From: Chloroflexota bacterium
GTDB taxonomy: Bacteria; Chloroflexota; Chloroflexia; Thermomicrobiales; UBA6265
NCBI GenBank assembly: GCA_019348515.1
Contig: JAHWJF010000024.1
Span: 8,051-14,480, forward strand
Length of the DNA stretch: 6,430 nucleotides
Direction of reading: 5' to 3'
Part shown: positions 1 through 5,640 of the stretch, one piece after another
How the letters are laid out: each line of letters starts with the position of its first letter
How positions within the stretch are numbered: the stretch's first letter is position 1
Program-made: the position numbers and the translations under genes
The notes under the pieces: generated by a model
Seen by the model: only the letters and a program-made list of their open reading frames with translations
Database searches by the model: none
Told to the model about the DNA's origin: nothing

Positions 1-47
1 GACTCCTCGACTTCTCGACGACTCGACTCATTGCAAAGGAGCGTGAC
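1..47 (+). promoter_or_regulatory. Leader with phased CTCGAC repeats and Shine-Dalgarno of the binding-protein gene
   Basis: CTCGAC occurs at 6-11, 14-19 and 22-27, an exact 8-bp period, directly before the ribosome binding site AAAGGAG (35-41). No -35/-10 pair is visible, so the promoter probably lies to the left of the window. The repeats could be an operator or simple sequence; function is not shown. Confidence 0.4.
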
Positions 48-1385
48 ATGGGCGTGTTGACGTCAAAGCATCTCGGTCATCGGCTGAACCGGCGTGGGTT
101 CGTGGGAGCCGCCGCGGGCGCGGCGGTCGCGGCGCCGGCGTTTCTGCGCTCACCCCAATCCGCCCTGGCGGCGACGCAACTCGACTTCACCGTTTGGAAC
201 TATGCTGTTGACATCGTTCAGGACAACATCAACCGTTTCCAGGAGATCAACCCCGAGATCACGGTCCAGTTGAGCGACTTCGGCTGGCCGATCTTCCACG
301 AGACCATGGTCAACCGTTTCATCTCGAAAACGCCGACCGACGTGTCCTATAACGGTGGAAACTGGCTCAATGAGTTCGCCGCCGCCGGGTGGGTGGTGCC
401 CCTCGATGAGTACTTCGACTGGGCCAACACCTACCAGGACAAGGTGCTCCCCTTCGCCTGGCAGGACATGACCTTCAACGACAACGTCTATGGCCTTCCC
501 TACTACGCCGACACGATCACGTTTATGTACAACGCGCAAGCATTGGAGGACGCCGGCATCAGCGCGCCGCCCCAGACCTGGGAGGAGGTGACGGAACAAT
601 CGCTCCAGCTCAAGGAAGGCGGCATGGAGCACCCCTTCGTCTATGAGTTCACCAATACCCTGCCCAATGTCAGTGAGGCGTTCGCCAGCATGGTCTTCGG
701 TCGCGGCGGCGAGCTGATCGACGAAGAGCGCAATCCTCTCTGGACCGACCCGGAGAGCCCGGCCGCCCAACAGCTGCACTGGCTGGTGGAGGCCAAGAAC
801 GAGCATGACATTCTCACGGTTATGGACCACGAGACGACGATCACCAAAGCGATGAACACGGGTCAGCACGCCTTCACGGTGATGTTCAACTACAACCTGG
901 CCGCGCTGAACAACGCGGCGACGTCACCGCTGGCCGGGCAGTTCGCGCTGGCGCTGATGCCAGGAGAGACCCACGAGTGCTACGGCTTCGCCAAGTTCTA
1001 CAACATGACGCAGATGGCGGTTGATCGCGGACCGGAGGTGATCGACGCGGTCGGAAACTTCATCCAGTACTTCGCTGGGGAGGTCGATGGCAGCTACCCG
1101 GTGGCCAAGCGCTGGGCCGTCGAGCAAGGACTGGGTTTTGCCCAGATCCCGCTGCTGGATGACCCGGATGTGATCGAGGCCTACTCCGCCTGGGTCGACG
1201 TCCCGCTCTGGCGCGAGCAACTGGAGCTGGCGCGGGCGCGGCGCCAGGCTATCTGGTATGGAATCTGGAGCGAGTCGTTCCACCCCCTCCTGGGTCAGGC
1301 ACTGAACGGAGAGATCACCGCCGACGAGTGCTTGCAGCAGGCCGCCGACACCTGGAACGAGCTCAAGGCGAGCGTCGAGGGGTAA
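48..1385 (+). CDS. Tat-exported carbohydrate ABC transporter substrate-binding protein (family 1, MalE/UgpB-like)
   Basis: This is the extracytoplasmic receptor of a sugar importer: it captures a saccharide and delivers it to the two permeases encoded downstream. The 445-residue length is normal for family 1 solute-binding proteins. Residues 14-19 (NRRGFV) form a twin-arginine motif, followed by an Ala-rich hydrophobic stretch to about residue 33 and a likely ALA|A cleavage after residue 41. No lipobox cysteine is present, so the mature protein should be soluble. The mature start (QLDFTVWNY) and the C-terminal helical segment (IWSESFHPLL...EITADECLQQAADTWNEL) are typical of the family, and the protein is rich in Trp and Tyr, which suits sugar binding. 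The ATG start is supported by AAAGGAG at 35-41, 6 nt upstream. The gene ends in tandem stops TAA TAG (1383-1388). The ligand cannot be told from sequence; maltose/trehalose-like or other oligosaccharides and glycerol-3-phosphate remain possible. The family call is firm. Confidence 0.93.
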   Translation: MGVLTSKHLGHRLNRRGFVGAAAGAAVAAPAFLRSPQSALAATQLDFTVWNYAVDIVQDNINRFQEINPEITVQLSDFGWPIFHETMVNRFISKTPTDVSYNGGNWLNEFAAAGWVVPLDEYFDWANTYQDKVLPFAWQDMTFNDNVYGLPYYADTITFMYNAQALEDAGISAPPQTWEEVTEQSLQLKEGGMEHPFVYEFTNTLPNVSEAFASMVFGRGGELIDEERNPLWTDPESPAAQQLHWLVEAKNEHDILTVMDHETTITKAMNTGQHAFTVMFNYNLAALNNAATSPLAGQFALALMPGETHECYGFAKFYNMTQMAVDRGPEVIDAVGNFIQYFAGEVDGSYPVAKRWAVEQGLGFAQIPLLDDPDVIEAYSAWVDVPLWREQLELARARRQAIWYGIWSESFHPLLGQALNGEITADECLQQAADTWNELKASVEG

Positions 1386-1401
1386 TAGGGTGATGGGGAG
1401 G

Positions 1402-1429
1402 GCCGCTTCGCTCAGGGAGCGGCTGCTCC
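1402..1429 (+). repeat. Short GC-rich inverted repeats downstream of the binding-protein gene
   Basis: GCCGCT (1402-1407) pairs with AGCGGC (1418-1423) around a 10-nt loop. GGAGC (1416-1420) can instead pair with GCTCC (1425-1429), so the two stems exclude each other. The stretch includes a 14-mer, CGCTTCGCTCAGGG (1404-1417), that recurs in near-identical form in reverse orientation at 5651-5664 and 5670-5683. There is no T-run, so it does not look like an intrinsic terminator. Confidence 0.45.
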
Positions 1430-1431
1430 GC

Positions 1432-1501
1432 CGCCTCAGTGGGTGAAGGGGAAGAACGGAGCAAACCCCTCTCCCAGTGCGCTGGGAGAGGGGCTGAGGT
1501 G
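1432..1501 (+). repeat. REP-like extragenic palindrome between binding-protein and permease genes
   Basis: CCCCTCTCCCAG (1466-1477) and CTGGGAGAGGGG (1482-1493) form a perfect 12-bp stem with loop TGCG. Outer arms CGCCTCAG (1432-1439) and CTGAGGTG (1494-1501) can pair over 8 bp with one G-T wobble, giving a two-part structure. No T-run follows the stem, and the next gene's ribosome binding site lies 20 nt on, so a full terminator is unlikely. In E. coli, REP elements in the malE-malF gap protect the 3' end of malE mRNA and so help raise the level of binding protein over permease. The same role is inferred here from position and structure. The sequence resembles widespread dispersed bacterial palindromes of the CCCTCTCCC...GGGAGAGGG kind. 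Confidence 0.75.
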
Positions 1502-1512
1502 AGGGCAAGCCC

Positions 1513-1517
1513 AGGAG
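1513..1517 (+). promoter_or_regulatory. Shine-Dalgarno that decides the permease start (AGGAG before ATT)
   Basis: AGGAG at 1513-1517 lies 7 nt before ATT at 1525-1527. The frame from this ATT runs without a stop into the permease at 1618. No comparable purine motif lies at proper distance before the ATG at 1618. This supports initiation at the ATT, or at an ATG misread as ATT. Confidence 0.65.
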
Positions 1518-1524
1518 CACGACC

Positions 1525-2469
1525 ATTTCAACCGTTGTTCAGCAGTCCTCCAAAGTCCATGTCGGTCCGAGGCGGCGAGGCCAGCCGGGAGCCAATCAGG
1601 CCTGGGCCGGGATACTCATGGCCGCGCCGGCTCTCCTGCTGGTCGCGCTGTTCACCCTCTACCCCGTCGGGCGCGCGCTCTACCAAAGCACCCGAATCGA
1701 ATCTCCGATCTTCCCCTCCCGATTCGTCGGGCTCCAGAACTATCGCGATGTGCTCGGCGGCATCTATTTCCAGGGCGCCGCCGGCACCACGCTCTGGTTT
1801 GCCGCGGTCACGGTGCCGCTCCTGGTCATCCTCGGCGTTCTCGTCGCGCTCCTGCTCAACGAGTCGTTCGTCGGCAACGCCATCTTGCGGGTCGGCATGC
1901 TCTTGCCCTGGGCGTTGCCAGCCACCGTTGCCGGACTGGTCTGGAAGTGGATCTTTCTCGATAGCTGGGGCGCGCTCAACGCCGGGCTCTACACGGCCGG
2001 CCTGATCGATAACTACATCGCCTGGCTGACGACGCCGGACCTGGCCCGGACGGCCGTCATCGTCGTCTTCATCTGGACCCAACTGCCGTTGACGGCCATC
2101 TTTCTCCTGGCCGCGCTGCAAGCGATTCCCGGCGAGCTCTACGATGCCGCCGCCGTCGACGGCGCGGGCGTGTTCCGCCGTTTCTGGAACATCACCCTGC
2201 CCGGCATCCGCCCCATGCTGGTCATCGTCACCCTCTATGCCGTCCTGATGGCCTTTACCAACTTCGACATCGTCTACTCGCTGACCCAGGGCGGCCCGGG
2301 CACGGCAACTACCATGCTGACCTACTTCACCTGGGTCGAGAGCTTCAAGAAACTCGATTTTGGCGCGGGCTCCGCCCTGGCCGTGGTGATCGCCCTGGCG
2401 TCGCTGGCCGTGATTCTGGTCCTGGTGCGGGTCATCCCGAAGGGCGCCCTGGTGGAGGAGCGCGCGTGA
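1525..2469 (+). CDS. Carbohydrate ABC transporter permease, MalF/UgpA type, with probable ATT start
   Basis: This is one of the two membrane subunits forming the sugar channel of the importer. The conservative ATG at 1618 gives 283 residues but starts inside the first membrane helix (MAAPALLLVALFTLYPVGRAL). The frame stays open upstream to a TGA at 1495-1497. The extension carries a basic patch (PRRRG) and then NQAWAGIL just before the helix, as expected of a MalF-type N-terminus obeying the positive-inside rule. No ATG, GTG, TTG or CTG occurs in frame in that extension, while ATT at 1525 has AGGAG 7 nt upstream. I therefore call a 314-residue protein. About six helices are predicted. The permease signature (EAA loop), which docks the ATPase, is at about 2134-2205 (ELYDAAAVDGAG...ITLPG). 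The stop overlaps the GTG of the next permease by 4 bp, so the two are probably translationally coupled. The family is certain and the start less so; sequencing error at 1527 is the main alternative. Confidence 0.88.
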   Translation: MSTVVQQSSKVHVGPRRRGQPGANQAWAGILMAAPALLLVALFTLYPVGRALYQSTRIESPIFPSRFVGLQNYRDVLGGIYFQGAAGTTLWFAAVTVPLLVILGVLVALLLNESFVGNAILRVGMLLPWALPATVAGLVWKWIFLDSWGALNAGLYTAGLIDNYIAWLTTPDLARTAVIVVFIWTQLPLTAIFLLAALQAIPGELYDAAAVDGAGVFRRFWNITLPGIRPMLVIVTLYAVLMAFTNFDIVYSLTQGGPGTATTMLTYFTWVESFKKLDFGAGSALAVVIALASLAVILVLVRVIPKGALVEERA

Positions 2470-3359
2470 GCAAGCGGTCACCGCTGCGTCGAGTCATCAT
2501 CTATGGGGGAGCGCTGCTGCTGGCCTTCTTCTGGTTCGCTCCCTTCGTGCTGGTGTTCATTGGTAGCGTTCTCCCCGAGGTGAACCTGCTCTCGTTTCCC
2601 CCGACCTGGTTCGCCGATCCGCCCAACCTGCAAACCTACGAGTACATCTTCACTGGGAAGGTCCCCGAGAGCTACGAGCAGCGGGGCGCCCTGCGCAGCA
2701 TGATCTCGAACGAGGTCCGCGACGTTCCGCGCGCGGTTCTGAACAGCATCGTGGTCGCCACGGCGGTCATGGTGATCAATGTCATCTTCGGCAGTCTGGC
2801 CGCCTATGCCTACGCCCGTATCCGGTTCCCCGGGCGCACGGCCGCGTTCAACTTCGTCCTCATGAGCAGGCTCATTCCGAGCGTCGCCATCGCGGTCCCG
2901 TACTACCTGATCGTGCAGGCATTCGGGCTGATCAACACCTACTGGGCGTTGATCGCGATCTACTCAGTGCTGACGCTCCCCTTCACGACGCTGGTTCTGA
3001 CGCTCTATTTCCGCGGGCTGCCCGAGGAGATCGACGAGGCGGCACGCGTCGAAGGAGCCTCCCCGTGGCGCATCCTCAGAGACATCACCATTCCCCTGGC
3101 CCTGCCCAGCATCATCGGCGCCGGGCTTTTCTCGTTCATGCTCGCTTATAGTGAGTTCCTCTTCGCCCTGTTCATCACCACCACCAGCGACCGGCGCACC
3201 CTGCCGGTGATTCTGGGGGCCCTCTCAGCCAACACCGACGTGACCTGGAACATGCTGATGGCCAGCATCGCGGTGGGCACTATCCCGACATTGCTGCTGG
3301 CCATTCCCGTCTGGCGCTTCATGGTGCGCGGCTTGACTAGTGGAGCGGTGCGGGGGTAG
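2466..3359 (+). CDS. Carbohydrate ABC transporter permease, MalG/UgpE type
   Basis: This is the second membrane subunit of the sugar importer and partners with the MalF-type protein to form the channel. At 297 residues it has the family's usual length. GTG at 2466 overlaps the upstream TGA (GTGA), and GGAGGAG at 2454-2460 lies 5 nt before it, a strong ribosome binding site inside the previous gene. Helix 1 spans about residues 10-36. An outer loop of roughly 50 residues (to about 88) follows, with the family segment FPPTWFADPPNLQTYEYIF and then a charged stretch (GKVPESYEQRGALRSMISNEVRD), somewhat longer than in minimal MalG proteins. Helix 2 starts near RAVLNSIVVAT. The ATPase-docking EAA loop is clear (EIDEAARVEGASPWRILRDI, then TIPLALP). 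The C-terminus is short and basic (WRFMVRGLTSGAVRG). No ATPase gene follows, so this importer presumably uses an ATPase encoded elsewhere, as many family 1 sugar importers do. Confidence 0.93.
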   Translation: MSKRSPLRRVIIYGGALLLAFFWFAPFVLVFIGSVLPEVNLLSFPPTWFADPPNLQTYEYIFTGKVPESYEQRGALRSMISNEVRDVPRAVLNSIVVATAVMVINVIFGSLAAYAYARIRFPGRTAAFNFVLMSRLIPSVAIAVPYYLIVQAFGLINTYWALIAIYSVLTLPFTTLVLTLYFRGLPEEIDEAARVEGASPWRILRDITIPLALPSIIGAGLFSFMLAYSEFLFALFITTTSDRRTLPVILGALSANTDVTWNMLMASIAVGTIPTLLLAIPVWRFMVRGLTSGAVRG

Positions 3360-3382
3360 GCGGGCGGATTTCCGCTACTGAT

Positions 3383-3418
3383 GCGTCCCGCGGGGCACGA
3401 TACCGCGCCCCAGGACGC
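3383..3418 (+). terminator. Imperfect GC-rich stem-loop after the importer operon
   Basis: GCGTCC (3383-3388) pairs with GGACGC (3413-3418), and GGGGC (3392-3396) with GCCCC (3407-3411), separated by an asymmetric internal loop and closing a 10-nt loop. It starts 23 nt after the permease stop. No T-run follows, so it may be a 3' stabilising or weak termination structure, not a classic intrinsic terminator. Confidence 0.35.
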
Positions 3419-3471
3419 GGCAGACGTGTGGGCACGGGAGTTCCCCGCGTACGCCCTTCTCCTATACCGAG

Positions 3472-3500
3472 CACCCATCACCCATCACCCTATCACCCAC
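3472..3500 (+). repeat. Tandem heptamer repeats (ATCACCC) upstream of the flippase-like gene
   Basis: ATCACCC occurs at 3477-3483, 3484-3490 and 3492-3498, with one extra T at 3491 and a partial unit (CACCC) before them. The reverse complement GGGTGAT occurs once just after the binding-protein stop at 1388-1394. The array ends a few bases before a possible -10 box. It is either a low-complexity heptamer repeat or a binding-site array; the sequence alone does not decide. Confidence 0.6.
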
Positions 3501-3504
3501 GTCG

Positions 3505-3510
3505 TATACT
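3505..3510 (+). promoter_or_regulatory. Possible -10 box TATACT for the flippase-like/uppP unit
   Basis: TATACT differs from TATAAT by one base and is a rare AT-rich island in this gap. No TTGACA-like -35 lies 16-18 bp upstream; that space is taken by the ATCACCC repeats. If real, the leader would be about 60 nt. This is a weak call based on one hexamer. Confidence 0.25.
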
Positions 3511-3574
3511 CCGGCTCCGGCGCGCCGGGCAGCCTCCCGCGCGGTAGGCATGTGACCCGGAGCTCTGTTCGCCG

Positions 3575-4702
3575 GTGCAATCGTTCTCGAACGGCAACAA
3601 TTCCCAACCCGCCGCGCGCCACTCGCCGCTGCGGTCGCCGCGTGTCTGGATCGGGATCCCCGTCAGTCTCTTCTTCCTCGTCCTCGCCTTCCGGGGTCAG
3701 CATCCGGACGAGATCGTGGACGCGCTCTCCCGAGTCGACTGGCGCACGCTGCCCCTGGCCCTCCTCCTCCTCTACACCGGGATCGCCATCCGCGCCTACC
3801 GCTGGCACGTGCTGCTGCGGCCGGTGTGCGACATCCCCACCCGGGAGGTCTTCCCGGTCATGATCGTCGGCTACGCCGCGAACAACGTCCTCCCCCTGCG
3901 CACCGGCGAGCTGGTGCGCGCCTGGGTCCTTGAGAAGCGCTACGGCGTGCGCAAGACCGCCGCGCTGGCCACCATCGCCGTCGAGCGCCTCTTTGACGGC
4001 GTCACGATGCTCCTCTTCGTCGGCGGTGCGGCGACCGTTGTCGGGCTCAATGCCGAGTTGCAACACGTTGCCCTGGTGGCGGCCGCGGTCTTCGCCGTGG
4101 CCATCGCCGGGCTGGTGGTCCTGCTCGTGGGAGGGACCCTTCGCAACCGGCTGCTGCGGCTCATCCTGATCCCGCTGCCCGATCGCCTGGCGGCTCGGGT
4201 CGAGCGCATGGCCGAGTCGTTCCTGGCGGGACTGGGCGTCCTCACCCGGCGGGGCGATCTCGTGGTGGTGGCGATCACATCGGTCGTCGCCTGGGGATTC
4301 GAGGCGTCGATGTACTGGACGGTGGCGCGAGCCTTCGGCGAGCCGCTGGTCGGAGCGATGACCCCGGCCGCAGCGCTGCTGACGACCGCCATCGCCAATC
4401 TCGCCACCCTCGTTCCCTCTGGCCCCGGGTACGTCGGCACCTTTGAGGCGGGCGTCTTGCTGGCGGTCAACGGCGCGCTCGGCATTAGCCGGGGGCTGGC
4501 CCTCTCCTACGCGGTCCTGCTCCACGTCCTGCTCTGGCTACCGGTCACCCTCTGGGGCGCCATCGAGTGGTGGCGGATCGGCATCGTCGGAACCCGGCAC
4601 GTCAGCCTGGCGGACGCGGTCGATGACGAGCTCGCACCGGCGCCACAGGCCGTCTCCCGGGCGGCGCAGCCGGGCGCCGGTGGTTCGGGAGGGGGCGGGT
4701 GA
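3575..4702 (+). CDS. Flippase-like integral membrane protein (lysylphosphatidylglycerol synthase TM / UPF0104 family)
   Basis: This is a polytopic inner-membrane protein of the family that includes the N-terminal flippase domain of MprF and the archaeal AglD-like proteins, which are thought to move lipids or lipid-linked sugars across the membrane. It has 375 residues and several hydrophobic segments. Family motifs are clear: NNVLPLRTGELVR at about 103-115, ERLFDG at 137-142, and PSGPGYVGTFEAG at about 281-293. The soluble aminoacyltransferase domain of true MprF is absent, so lysylphosphatidylglycerol synthesis should not be assigned. The start is GTG at 3575; a TAG at 3545-3547 blocks any far upstream start, and GGAG at 3559-3562 is 12 nt away, a rather long spacing. 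The C-terminus is a low-complexity tail (AAQPGAGGSGGGG). Its stop overlaps the GTG of uppP by 4 bp, so the two are co-translated. Substrate is unknown; a link to the undecaprenyl carrier is inferred from context only. Confidence 0.88.
   Translation: MQSFSNGNNSQPAARHSPLRSPRVWIGIPVSLFFLVLAFRGQHPDEIVDALSRVDWRTLPLALLLLYTGIAIRAYRWHVLLRPVCDIPTREVFPVMIVGYAANNVLPLRTGELVRAWVLEKRYGVRKTAALATIAVERLFDGVTMLLFVGGAATVVGLNAELQHVALVAAAVFAVAIAGLVVLLVGGTLRNRLLRLILIPLPDRLAARVERMAESFLAGLGVLTRRGDLVVVAITSVVAWGFEASMYWTVARAFGEPLVGAMTPAAALLTTAIANLATLVPSGPGYVGTFEAGVLLAVNGALGISRGLALSYAVLLHVLLWLPVTLWGAIEWWRIGIVGTRHVSLADAVDDELAPAPQAVSRAAQPGAGGSGGGG
4687..4695 (+). promoter_or_regulatory. Shine-Dalgarno of uppP inside the Gly-tail codons of the upstream gene
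   Basis: The purine run GGGAGGGGG (4687-4695) contains GGAGG at 4688-4692, 6 nt before the uppP GTG at 4699. It is encoded by Gly codons of the upstream protein's GSGGGG end, so the same bases give the Gly tail and the ribosome binding site. Confidence 0.7.
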
Positions 4703-5553
4703 GTGTCTGGCAGGCGATCGTGCTCGGCATTGTGCAGGGGATGACCGAGTTCCTGCCGGTCTCCTCTTCCGCGCATCTGCTAGTCGTGCCATGGCTGCTT
4801 GGCTGGGAGTCGCCGGGGCTGGCCTTTGATGCGGCGCTGCACCTGGGTACCCTCGCCGCGGTGATCGTCTACTTCTGGCGCGACCTGGTGGCGATGGCAC
4901 GGGCCTTTCCGCGGGCGATGCAACGACCCGGTGCGATTCTTCGCTCTGATAACCCCGCCGACGTCATGCCTCGTCTCTCGCTATTGATCGCGCTCGGCAC
5001 CGTACCTGGGCTGGTCGCTGGATTCCTTGGCGCGGAGACGATCGACGCCGTCTACCACCCCGGTGGCGTGGCGCCGGATGCGGTCATCGTCGTCATCGCG
5101 GCCGCCTTGATCGCCCTGGCTCTGCTCCTTCTCTGGGCGGAGCGCGCGGCCCGGCACGTGCGTGGTATGGATAGCCTCACCGTCCGGGATGCGGTGATCA
5201 TCGGATTGGCGCAAGCCGCGGCGTTGATCCCCGGAGTCTCCCGCTCGGGTGCAACGATCACGGCCGGGCTCTTCCGTGGTCTCACCCGCGCCGATGCGGC
5301 CCGCTTCTCGTTCCTCCTGGGAGCGCCCATCGTCGCGGCGGCGGGAGCGAAGGGGCTGCTCGACACGCTGACCTCTGGTCTCGACATGGGCCAGTTGGGG
5401 GTCTTCGCCGTCGGATTGATGGCCTCGGCGCTGGCCGGATTCGCCGCCATCTGGGGACTGCTGCGCTATTTGCAGCGGGCCAGCACCGCCGTCTTTATCA
5501 TCTACCGGATTGGCTTGGGGATCCTGCTCCTGGTGCTGGTCGCCGTGCGGTAG
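4699..5553 (+). CDS. uppP: Undecaprenyl-diphosphate phosphatase UppP (BacA family)
   Basis: This integral membrane enzyme removes the terminal phosphate from undecaprenyl diphosphate, regenerating the undecaprenyl phosphate carrier for peptidoglycan and other surface polymers. In other bacteria extra copies confer bacitracin tolerance. At 284 residues it is of usual length. The first signature, QGMTEFLPVSSSAHL (residues 13-27), holds the family Glu (E17), the serine cluster (22-24) and His26. Where E. coli BacA has Glu at the first position of the (E/Q)xxxE motif, this protein has Gln13, an accepted variant. The second signature PGVSRSG (178-184) carries the essential Arg182. Hydrophobic helices cover most of the rest. 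GTG at 4699 overlaps the preceding TGA (GTGA). The overlap suggests expression with the flippase-like protein, and the job of both in envelope lipid traffic is consistent. No terminator with a T-run follows. Confidence 0.95.
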   Translation: MSVWQAIVLGIVQGMTEFLPVSSSAHLLVVPWLLGWESPGLAFDAALHLGTLAAVIVYFWRDLVAMARAFPRAMQRPGAILRSDNPADVMPRLSLLIALGTVPGLVAGFLGAETIDAVYHPGGVAPDAVIVVIAAALIALALLLLWAERAARHVRGMDSLTVRDAVIIGLAQAAALIPGVSRSGATITAGLFRGLTRADAARFSFLLGAPIVAAAGAKGLLDTLTSGLDMGQLGVFAVGLMASALAGFAAIWGLLRYLQRASTAVFIIYRIGLGILLLVLVAVR

Positions 5554-5569
5554 GCGGCTAACGGCTATC

Positions 5570-5636
5570 GGACGAAGACGGCAAGGACGAGCGGAGTCGG
5601 GAGGCGGGAGGCGGTAGGCGAGAAGTCTCTTCGTCC
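5570..5636. repeat. Inverted repeat enclosing a GGGAGGC heptamer array in the convergent gap
   Basis: GGACGAAG (5570-5577) and CTTCGTCC (5629-5636) are perfect 8-bp inverted arms with a 51-nt interval. Inside, GGGAGGC at 5599-5605 and 5606-5612 and GGTAGGC at 5613-5619 form a 7-bp tandem array. Lying between uppP and the convergent deacetylase, the arms could form a two-way 3' structure, but the long loop makes them a weak terminator candidate. Confidence 0.45.
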
Positions 5637-5640
5637 TCTT

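Noticed and set aside
150..869. 239-residue open frame on the minus strand within the binding-protein gene
   Set aside because: It lies wholly inside a well-supported gene, has no recognisable domain and no ribosome binding context that I could support.
924..1526. 200-residue minus-strand frame covering the palindrome
   Set aside because: Part of it (PSPQPLSQRTGRG) is the usual spurious translation of the CCCTCTCCC-type palindrome; the rest is antisense to the binding protein.
1439..2005. 188-residue plus-strand frame from ATG 1439
   Set aside because: It runs through the palindrome and then out of frame through the permease, with a Ser/Arg/Pro-rich product and no ribosome binding site that counts.
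1528..2481. 317-residue open frame on the minus strand opposite the first permease
   Set aside because: Its product is very rich in Gln, Asp, Gly and Arg without domain sense, and the plus strand encodes an unmistakable permease; it is an antisense shadow of GC-rich codons.
3364..3375. Small hairpin GCGGA TT TCCGC right after the MalG-type gene as a terminator
   Set aside because: The stem is only 4-5 bp, the loop tight, and no T-run follows.
3381..3863. 160-residue plus-strand frame starting in the gap before the flippase-like gene
   Set aside because: It overlaps the real gene in another frame and yields an Arg/Ser-rich low-complexity product.
3485..4525. 346-residue open frame on the minus strand opposite the flippase-like gene
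   Set aside because: Its charged, low-complexity composition is typical of antisense frames, and the plus strand has all the family motifs.
3575..4702. Annotation as lysylphosphatidylglycerol synthase (MprF)
   Set aside because: Only the membrane flippase-like domain is present; the C-terminal aminoacyltransferase domain is absent.
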